Shown here piece by piece: positions 6,902-12,220 of a stretch of 12,220 bases of DNA. A model generated the notes under the pieces. That model was not told the origin of the DNA. It did not search any database and saw only the letters and a program-made list of their open reading frames with translations. Each line of letters begins with the position of its first letter. Position 1 is the stretch's first letter. Position numbers and translations under genes: made by a program. This DNA is from Hyphomicrobiales bacterium (GTDB lineage Bacteria > Pseudomonadota > Alphaproteobacteria > Rhizobiales > OSC116): the NCBI GenBank assembly GCA_013214985.1, contig JABSRY010000031.1, positions 1 to 12,220 of the forward strand, given 5' to 3'.

Positions 6902-7552
6902 ATGCCTCAAACCGATACAAAACAACCCGAACATGAAGCTATTTATCATAAACTAAGAAATATGATACTTTTTGGCGCTGTGCGCCCTGGCCAGCCGATT
7001 ACTATACTGGGTTTGAAGGCAGAATTAAATGCAGGGATGACCCCTGTGCGAGAAGCTATAAGGCGTCTGGTCGCAGAAGGTGCGCTTGAAGCGCTAGAAA
7101 ATAGACGTATTTGTGTACCTGTTATGGATTTGTTTAAACTAGAGCAAATACGCATCGCACGTTTGACAATCGAGCCACAGCTAGCGTTTATGGCGGTTCA
7201 AAAAAATAATATTGATATAAATAAAAATTTAAAGCTTATAGATAAGAAATTGGATATAGCAATTGCAAATGGCGATGTAGAAGGCTATTTGCAATATAAT
7301 TATGAATTTCATTTTTGCCTTTATGATGCTGCCAATGCCTCTATCTTGCACAAATTGGCACTGTCTTTATGGTTGCAAATAGGGCCATCATTGCGCATTA
7401 TGTGCGGCAAATATGGCACTGGCAATTTACCAGATATGCATAATGAGCTAATGGAAGCATTATTGTCTAATGATGCTTTAGGTGCGCAAAATGCAATTAA
7501 AGAAGATATACAGCAAGGTATGTTATATGTGCAGGAAATGTTATGCGCTTAA
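6902..7552 (+). CDS. GntR-family transcriptional regulator, FCD (FadR-type) subfamily
   Basis: A 216-residue regulator. Residues about 10-75 form the GntR winged helix-turn-helix (EAIYHKLRNMILFGAVRPGQ, then MTPVREAIRRLVAEGALE with the usual VREA-RRL recognition helix). Residues about 78-210 are an all-helical FCD ligand-binding domain with the typical spaced histidines (FHFCLYDAAN near 137-146 and MHNELMEALL near 180-189) that usually bind a metal and a small carboxylate effector. It lies divergently to potF and just upstream of the puuA-like gene, with matching palindromes on each side, so it most likely represses both units and responds to a polyamine or a pathway intermediate. The effector is not predictable from sequence. 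The ATG at 6902 has only a weak GATAAG upstream. Subfamily assignment is firm; target assignment is inferred. Confidence 0.88.
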   Translation: MPQTDTKQPEHEAIYHKLRNMILFGAVRPGQPITILGLKAELNAGMTPVREAIRRLVAEGALEALENRRICVPVMDLFKLEQIRIARLTIEPQLAFMAVQKNNIDINKNLKLIDKKLDIAIANGDVEGYLQYNYEFHFCLYDAANASILHKLALSLWLQIGPSLRIMCGKYGTGNLPDMHNELMEALLSNDALGAQNAIKEDIQQGMLYVQEMLCA

Positions 7553-7568
7553 TAATTTGATCAAATTA
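7553..7568. promoter_or_regulatory. Putative GntR-family operator O2 (TAATTTGATCAAATTA)
   Basis: A perfect 16-base palindrome starting at the base after the regulator stop codon and ending one base before the -35 hexamer of the puuA-like promoter. Its central 12 bases are identical to O1. A protein bound here would touch the -35 region, suiting repression (or contact with polymerase if it activates). Confidence 0.7.
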
Positions 7569-7569
7569 C

Positions 7570-7598
7570 TTGACCTGCATATTTTTAAGACATATATT
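7570..7598 (+). promoter_or_regulatory. Sigma-70-like promoter for the puuA-like operon
   Basis: TTGACC (7570-7575), a 17-base spacer and TATATT (7593-7598) match the housekeeping consensus closely. A start near 7605 would leave a leader of about 20 bases before the ATG at 7627. O2 directly abuts the -35. This placement also argues against the in-frame TTG at 7570 as a translation start, because that codon is part of the -35. Confidence 0.65.
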
Positions 7599-7626
7599 TT
7601 TAACAACTCGAATTATTGGATATTTT

Positions 7627-9006
7627 ATGGAGCAATTAAAAACACCGTCTAAATGGGAAAAAAATCTCTCTGACGCTTTTAAGCAATATAAAGGCAATGC
7701 AAGCCTTCAAGAGGTCGAGTGTATAATTCCTGACTTGGTGGGCATTTCACGCGGAAAGAACATGCCTGCTTATAAGTTTGACCCATCTGCCGAATTTTAT
7801 TTGCCAATTTCCATTTTTTATCAAACCATTTCGGGCATTTATGTCGATATGAAAATCGAAAATCAGTGGATGGAACCCGACATTGTATTAATACCAGATA
7901 TGTCGACAGCCGCTGCTGTGCCATGGGCAGAAGATATCACGCTGCAAGTGATATGTGATATTGAAACACGCGATGGCGAGCGGGTTGAACTGGCACCGCG
8001 TAATGTTTTGCGCAGAGTATTAGATTTATATACAGCAAAAGGTTGGCAGCCCGTTGTGGCACCAGAGCTAGAGTTTTACCTAACCAAACCCAATATAGAC
8101 CCAAATGAGCTTATCGAGCCGCCCGTCGGCAGAACAGGGCGCACGGGTGCAAGCCGTCAGGTATATTCGATGGCAGCGGTAGATGAATTCAGCCCCATAA
8201 TTGATACTATTTATGATTATGCCGAGGCGCAGGGTTTAAAAATTGATACGATTATTCAAGAAGGCGGCGCAGGGCAAATTGAAATTAACCTAAGCCATGG
8301 TGACCCGTTAGATTTGGCCGATCAGGTGTTTTATTTTAAACGCGCCATACGCGAGGCAGCACATAAACATGGCATATTTGCTACCTTTATGGCCAAGCCA
8401 ATGCGCGATGAGCCAGGCAGCGCAATGCATTTGCATCAAAGCATAATTGATATAAAAACGGGGCAAAATATATTCTCTACCGAAATGGGCGAAGAAACCG
8501 AAGAATTTACCCATTTCATTGGCGGATCGCAAAAGCATTTAATGCAGGTAATTCCGCTATTAGCGCCTTATGTAAACTCGTATCGCCGTATAACTGTCGA
8601 AGGCCAAAGCGCCCCTGCAAATTTAGAATGGGCGGCCGATAACCGTACAACAGGCTTGCGTATACCTTATTCGGCACCATCTGCAAGGCGGGTCGAAAAC
8701 CGCGTAAGCGGTATGGATTGTAACCCATATTTGGCAATTGCAGCCAGTTTGGCCTGCGGCTATTTGGGCATGGTCAATAAAATAAAACCAAGGCCAGCTG
8801 CACAAAAAGAAGTATGGGAATGCGATTTTCCGCTGCCACCTAGCCTAAATTTGGCGCTTGATTTGTTTGAAGAAGCCAATGAAATTAGGCAAATATTAGG
8901 CACAGAATTTTGCCAAGTTTACTGCGATATAAAACACGCTGAAAATGATGAATATCAAAAAGAAATATCGCCATGGGAACGTGAGCATTTACTATTAAAC
9001 GTTTGA
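7627..9006 (+). CDS. puuA: Glutamine-synthetase-family ligase, PuuA-like gamma-glutamylputrescine synthetase
   Basis: A 459-residue member of the glutamine synthetase superfamily that would ligate glutamate to putrescine with ATP, the entry step of the gamma-glutamyl pathway. Catalytic-core motifs are intact: metal-binding glutamates in PELEFYL (E147, E149) and QEGGAGQIEIN (E212, E219), the ATP/metal histidine in SAMHLHQS (H268), NSYRR (R320-R321), NRTTGLRIP (R340) and RRVENR (E357), then NPYLAIAASLACGYLGM, typical of PuuA-like rather than nitrogen-assimilating enzymes. The protein lacks the adenylylation-site C-terminus of GlnA. The ATG at 7627 has TTGGA upstream; a TTG 57 bases earlier is rejected because it is the -35 of the promoter. 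It begins the plus-strand catabolic operon, 13 bases before the aminotransferase. Exact amine substrate is inferred from the locus. Confidence 0.85.
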   Translation: MEQLKTPSKWEKNLSDAFKQYKGNASLQEVECIIPDLVGISRGKNMPAYKFDPSAEFYLPISIFYQTISGIYVDMKIENQWMEPDIVLIPDMSTAAAVPWAEDITLQVICDIETRDGERVELAPRNVLRRVLDLYTAKGWQPVVAPELEFYLTKPNIDPNELIEPPVGRTGRTGASRQVYSMAAVDEFSPIIDTIYDYAEAQGLKIDTIIQEGGAGQIEINLSHGDPLDLADQVFYFKRAIREAAHKHGIFATFMAKPMRDEPGSAMHLHQSIIDIKTGQNIFSTEMGEETEEFTHFIGGSQKHLMQVIPLLAPYVNSYRRITVEGQSAPANLEWAADNRTTGLRIPYSAPSARRVENRVSGMDCNPYLAIAASLACGYLGMVNKIKPRPAAQKEVWECDFPLPPSLNLALDLFEEANEIRQILGTEFCQVYCDIKHAENDEYQKEISPWEREHLLLNV

Positions 9007-9019
9007 CGACGAGGTTATT

Positions 9020-10099
9020 ATGAACAAAATTATAAACCATCTACCAACCGCAGAATTACAAGAGCTAGATGCAGCCCATCATATGCACCCGTTTACCGAT
9101 AATGATGCCTTAGCCAAAAAAGGCGTGCGGATAATCACCTATGCAGATGGCGTGACTTTAACAGATTCCGAAGGCATGCAATATTTAGATGGCATGGCGG
9201 GTTTATGGTGTGTCAATATCGGCTATGGCCGAAAAGAATTAGCCGATGTAGCAGCAAGACAAATGCAACAATTGCCTTATTATAATACATTTTTTCAAAC
9301 CTCACATGTGCCAGTAATCGCATTGTCCGCTAAATTAGCCGAGCTAGCACCAGAGCATCTAAATAGTGTATTTTATGCGAGTTCTGGCTCCGAAGCCAAT
9401 GATACAAATATTAGAATGGTGCGCCACTATTGGGCATCCAAAGGCAAGCCAAACAAAAAAACCATAATTTCTCGGCACAATGCATATCATGGCTCGACCT
9501 TAGGCGGCGCAAGTTTGGGCGGCATGGCAGGCATGCATGCACAGGGCGGTTTGCCAATACCAGATATAGATTATATCGATCAGCCACATTGGTATGATGA
9601 GGGCGGCGATACAGACCCAGCCCAATTTGGCCTAGAACGCGCCCGTCAGTTAGAAGCAAAAATAGCCGAGCTAGGCGAAGATAATGTTGCAGCATTTATT
9701 GCCGAGCCGATACAAGGCGCAGGGGGTATTATCATTCCGCCCGCAACCTATTGGCCAGAGATTCAGCGCATTTGCGACGCCCACGAAATATTACTAATTG
9801 CCGATGAGGTGATTTGCGGTTTTGGTCGAACGGGCAATTGGTTTGGCTCAGATACATTAGGCATTAAACCCGATATTATGACCATAGCCAAGGGTTTATC
9901 ATCAGGCTATATCCCCATTGGTGGCTCTATAGTAAGTGATGAAATCGCCAAGGTAATTGGCGCATCTGGCGATTTTAACCACGGCTACACCTATTCTGGC
10001 CATCCCGTTGCAGCAGCAGTAGCACTCGAAAATCTGCGTATAATAGAAGAAGAAAATATTATCGGACATGTGCGCGATGTTGCTGCGCCATATTTTTAA
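9020..10099 (+). CDS. Class III aminotransferase, N-terminal 359 residues, ended by an in-frame TAA
   Basis: A PLP-dependent class III (omega-amino acid:pyruvate type) aminotransferase, most like the SpuC or putrescine/GABA-pyruvate group. The large domain is complete: SSGSEAND (121-128) for phosphate binding, YHGST (156-160), D262 in ADEV, the Schiff-base lysine K291 in TIAKG, and TYSGHP (324-329). It would move an amino group from GABA or putrescine to pyruvate. The frame stops with TAA at 10097-10099, and the very same frame then continues with family-like sequence to 10417, so about 105 residues of the C-terminal small domain are lost. There is no indel: aligned by eye to remembered homologues, the stop takes the place of one residue after APYF. 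GAGG lies 5 bases upstream of the ATG. As sequenced the product is probably inactive. Confidence 0.85.
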   Translation: MNKIINHLPTAELQELDAAHHMHPFTDNDALAKKGVRIITYADGVTLTDSEGMQYLDGMAGLWCVNIGYGRKELADVAARQMQQLPYYNTFFQTSHVPVIALSAKLAELAPEHLNSVFYASSGSEANDTNIRMVRHYWASKGKPNKKTIISRHNAYHGSTLGGASLGGMAGMHAQGGLPIPDIDYIDQPHWYDEGGDTDPAQFGLERARQLEAKIAELGEDNVAAFIAEPIQGAGGIIIPPATYWPEIQRICDAHEILLIADEVICGFGRTGNWFGSDTLGIKPDIMTIAKGLSSGYIPIGGSIVSDEIAKVIGASGDFNHGYTYSGHPVAAAVALENLRIIEEENIIGHVRDVAAPYF

Positions 10100-10417
10100 A
10101 AAAAATTTGCAACATTGGCCGATCACCCATTGGTAGGCGAAGCAAAATCCATCGGCCTTATGGCAGCATTGGTTTTAACCCCCAACAAAGCCACCCGTGC
10201 AAAATTTAAAACGGATGAAGGAACTATTGGCACAATATGCCGCGAATTCTGTTTTGCCAATGGCCTGATTATGCGCCATGTTGGCGACCGAATGATAATA
10301 GCACCGCCGTTAATTATTACACCTGCCGAAATTGATACATTGGTGGAACGCGCTACTATTGCGCTTAATCTTACCTATGCAAAATTACAAGCAGATGGTT
10401 TGCTAGAGGCAAAATGA
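10100..10417 (+). pseudogene. C-terminal remainder of the interrupted class III aminotransferase
   Basis: In the same frame as the preceding gene, right after the TAA, this stretch encodes KKFATLADHPLVGEAKSIG and then LTPNKATRAKF, CREFCFANGLIMRHVGDRM and IIAPPLIITPAEID, the small domain of the same aminotransferase. The arginine in MRHVGD (codon 419 counting from 9020) corresponds to the flipping arginine that binds the substrate carboxylate in omega-transaminases, so losing this part should abolish normal activity. A TTG at 10115 could allow reinitiation but has no clear ribosome binding site. The stop overlaps the next ATG as ATGA, so coupling to the amine oxidase would need ribosomes to reach this region. 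Apart from the one stop the frame is undamaged, suggesting a recent mutation or a sequence error. Confidence 0.8.
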
Positions 10418-11715
10418 ACTTACTCACCATAAATGACCGTATGGCCGAATATCCGCCGTCCTATTATGCTGCTGTTTCTCATCAGTTGGGTATGTTTCCA
10501 AAAGCAAACGGCGCGTTAAAATGTGATATTTGTATCGTTGGCGGTGGCTATACGGGGCTTTCAAGCGCGTTGCATTTAGCACAAAAAGGCTATGATGTTA
10601 TATTGTTAGATGCGCAGCGCATTGGCTTTGGTGCGTCTGGGCGCAATGGCGGGCAAGTCGGCCAAGGCCAGCGGCTTGATCAAGACGAGTTAGAGCCATT
10701 AATGGGCAAAGATGATGCCCTAAAACTATGGAAAATAGCCAATCAATCGGTAGATTTAGTACGAAAATTGGCTAAAGATGAGCTTGTTGAATGCGATTTT
10801 CATGATGGCATTATCCACGCCGATCACCGTAAAAGATATGTCGCAGATAGTTTGGATTATGCCAAAAAACTACAAGATGACTATGGTTATGATAAAATAC
10901 GTGGCCTTGAACAAGATGAAATTCGTAGCCTAATAGACAGCGACGCCTACTTTGGCGGCACGTTGGATATGGGAGCAGGACATATAAACCCGCTTGCATT
11001 TGCATTTGGTTTAGCCCGCATGGCAAAGGCTGCGGGCGTTCGCATTTTTGAGCAAAGCTTAGTGCAGGATATTGAACAAACTTCGCCAGCAATTATAACC
11101 ACAGAAAATGCCATTATTAATGCAAAATATGTAATTTTGGCTTGTAATGGCTATTTGGGCGATTTAAATAAAAAAGTAGCCTCCGTGGTCATGCCAATTA
11201 ATAACTATATTGTAGCCACCAAACCACTACCTCTAGAGCAACGAGAAAAATTAATTAGTCATAATTATGCGGTTGCCGACAGTAAATTTGTAGTCAATTA
11301 TTTTAGATTCTCGGATGATGGGCGCTTGCTATTTGGCGGTACAGAATCTTATGGTTATCGTTTTCCGAAAGACATAGCCCGTAAAGTACGCAAGCCGTTA
11401 GGGCAAATTTTTCCGCAATTAAAAGACATTCAAATAGATTATTCCTGGGGTGGCACATTGGGTATTACCATGAGCAGAATGCCACATTTTGAGCGGCTTA
11501 AAGGCAATATTTTAAGCCTTTCTGGTTTTTCTGGTCACGGGGTTGCGATGGCAACATTGGCGGGGCAAATTGCTGCCGATGCCATAGCAGGGCAGGCCGA
11601 ACGGTTTGACCTAATGGCAAAAGTGCCTAATATGCGCTTTCCTGGCGGAACGCTCATGCGCACACCATTGCTTATTTTGGCTATGTTATATTATTCTATG
11701 CGCGATAAATTATAG
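10414..11715 (+). CDS. puuB: FAD-dependent amine oxidoreductase, PuuB-like (gamma-glutamylputrescine oxidase)
   Basis: A 433-residue flavoprotein of the D-amino-acid oxidase (DAO) family. The Rossmann FAD motif is CIVGGGYTGLSSALHLA (GGGYTG at 43-48), followed by the characteristic GFGASGRNGGQVGQGQR (71-87) seen in PuuB/OrdL-type oxidases. The C-terminus has the second FAD contact, GFSGHGVAMATLAGQIAADA, and a short hydrophobic end (TPLLILAMLYYSMRDKL), ordinary for the family. It would oxidise gamma-glutamylputrescine to the aldehyde with release of ammonia and hydrogen peroxide, feeding the aldehyde dehydrogenase. It starts in an ATGA overlap with the aminotransferase stop and has AGAGG just upstream. 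Its TAG stop directly follows the TTA that is the opposing gene's stop. Family is sure; substrate is inferred from neighbours. Confidence 0.87.
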   Translation: MNLLTINDRMAEYPPSYYAAVSHQLGMFPKANGALKCDICIVGGGYTGLSSALHLAQKGYDVILLDAQRIGFGASGRNGGQVGQGQRLDQDELEPLMGKDDALKLWKIANQSVDLVRKLAKDELVECDFHDGIIHADHRKRYVADSLDYAKKLQDDYGYDKIRGLEQDEIRSLIDSDAYFGGTLDMGAGHINPLAFAFGLARMAKAAGVRIFEQSLVQDIEQTSPAIITTENAIINAKYVILACNGYLGDLNKKVASVVMPINNYIVATKPLPLEQREKLISHNYAVADSKFVVNYFRFSDDGRLLFGGTESYGYRFPKDIARKVRKPLGQIFPQLKDIQIDYSWGGTLGITMSRMPHFERLKGNILSLSGFSGHGVAMATLAGQIAADAIAGQAERFDLMAKVPNMRFPGGTLMRTPLLILAMLYYSMRDKL

Positions 11716-12220
11716 AGTTGCTAAATAGCTTTCATATTCAAAGTCAGTAACTTTTTGCGCAAACACTTCCATTTCTTGGCGCTTACATTCGACCATTTGG
11801 CCTTGTAATAAAGGCGATAATTGGCGTGCAATTAGAGCACTTTCTTCAAATTTTTCAACCGCATCCGCCCAACTGGCAGCCAAGGGTGGTAAATCTTTCA
11901 AATAGGCTTCCCCAACAATGGGGGGCGTGGGTTGAAGTTTATTTTCAATGCCTTCTAAAGCGGCGCTTAAAATAGCAGCCAATACCAAATAAGGGTTAGA
12001 ATCGCCGCCTGCAACCCTGTGTTCAATACGGCGCGCGTTGCTCGATCCACCAGGTATGCGGATGGCGGTGGTGCGGTTTTCATACCCCCAAGCGGCAAAA
12101 GTTGGCGCATAGCTACCCTTGCGCAATCGCCTATAGCTATTGGCATGTGGCGCAAAAATAAGCGTTTGATCGGGCATGGCTTCAAGCATGCCTGCAACGG
12201 CATTCTTCATCATTTCCGAC
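11710..12220 (-). CDS. Second glutamine-synthetase-family ligase, C-terminal part (runs off the window)
   Basis: The last 169 codons of a second glutamine-synthetase-like protein; the frame is open through the right edge, so the true start is outside the window. Visible motifs are HANSYRR, YENRTTAIRIPGG, ARRIEHRVAGGDSNPYLVLAA and a C-terminal charged segment, matching the catalytic end of PuuA/GlnT-type gamma-glutamyl-amine ligases. It differs clearly from the ligase at 7627-9006 (for example YENRTTAIRIP against ADNRTTGLRIP, and GGDSNPYL against GMDCNPYL), so it is a diverged paralogue and not a recent duplicate. It may glutamylate another polyamine or amino compound. It converges on puuB with a 6-base overlap of the two reading frames and no terminator between them. 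Family is certain, substrate unknown. Confidence 0.88.
   Translation of the reverse strand, partial: SEMMKNAVAGMLEAMPDQTLIFAPHANSYRRLRKGSYAPTFAAWGYENRTTAIRIPGGSSNARRIEHRVAGGDSNPYLVLAAILSAALEGIENKLQPTPPIVGEAYLKDLPPLAASWADAVEKFEESALIARQLSPLLQGQMVECKRQEMEVFAQKVTDFEYESYLATL

Noticed and set aside
7570..7626. In-frame TTG start that would add 19 residues to the PuuA-like ligase.
   Set aside because: The TTG is part of a good -35 hexamer, the added segment does not look like the family N-terminus, and the ATG at 7627 has a GGA-type site upstream.
10097..10120. Frameshift at the T5A8 run in the aminotransferase.
   Set aside because: The frame before and after is the same (both positions leave remainder 2 on division by 3) and the residue count across the join matches homologues, so it is a substitution-type stop and not an indel.
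10675..10684. CTTGATCAAG palindrome as a third GntR operator.
   Set aside because: It lies inside the puuB coding region, shares only TTGATCAA with the operators, and lacks the flanking A/T symmetry.
1..12220. A wholly new biological system, mobile element, CRISPR array or RNA gene.
   Set aside because: Every substantial reading frame belongs to a known family of polyamine transport or catabolism; no direct-repeat array, transposase, integrase, tRNA or rRNA signature was seen on either strand.

Overview
The window reads as a polyamine (putrescine) uptake and catabolism locus from an AT-rich Gram-negative bacterium, most likely an alphaproteobacterium. The grouping of a PotFGHI-type transporter with a gamma-glutamyl-putrescine route, a class-I glutamine amidotransferase, an FCD-type GntR regulator and a SpuC-like aminotransferase resembles loci of marine and rhizobial alphaproteobacteria. 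The truncated sigma factor at the left edge also looks alphaproteobacterial. The lineage is inferred from protein character and was not measured.

Layout. Bases 12-455 (minus) encode an ECF-type sigma factor that keeps region 2 but lacks region 4. A 139-base gap follows, with a sigma-70-like promoter, a dyad and a weak terminator candidate. From 6737 down to 595 on the minus strand runs a transport and late-pathway operon: potF (binding protein), a strong intrinsic terminator, potG (ATPase), potH and potI (permeases), a class-I glutamine amidotransferase and an aldehyde dehydrogenase. From potG onward the genes are packed, with gaps of at most 12 bases or short overlaps. A 164-base divergent intergenic region separates potF from a plus-strand set: a GntR/FCD regulator, a glutamine-synthetase-family ligase (puuA-like), a class III aminotransferase interrupted by an in-frame stop, and an FAD amine oxidase (puuB-like). 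A second glutamine-synthetase-family gene enters from the right edge on the minus strand, and its stop overlaps that of puuB.

How the genes fit together. PotFGHI would import putrescine or a related polyamine. The PuuA-like ligase would glutamylate it, the PuuB-like oxidase would oxidise the free amine to an aldehyde, the aldehyde dehydrogenase would give gamma-glutamyl-GABA, and the amidotransferase would release GABA and glutamate. The aminotransferase would act on GABA, or directly on putrescine, but is truncated as sequenced. The GntR protein probably controls the locus through a shared palindrome (core ATTTGATCAAAT) found once in the potF/gntR gap and once just upstream of the puuA promoter.

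No wholly new system was found. The points most worth a second look are the paired operators flanking the regulator gene, the in-frame TAA at a T5A8 run in the aminotransferase, the terminator that splits potF from potGHI, the sigma factor missing region 4, and the amidotransferase standing where PuuD would be. No rRNA, tRNA, CRISPR array, insertion sequence or integrase was seen.
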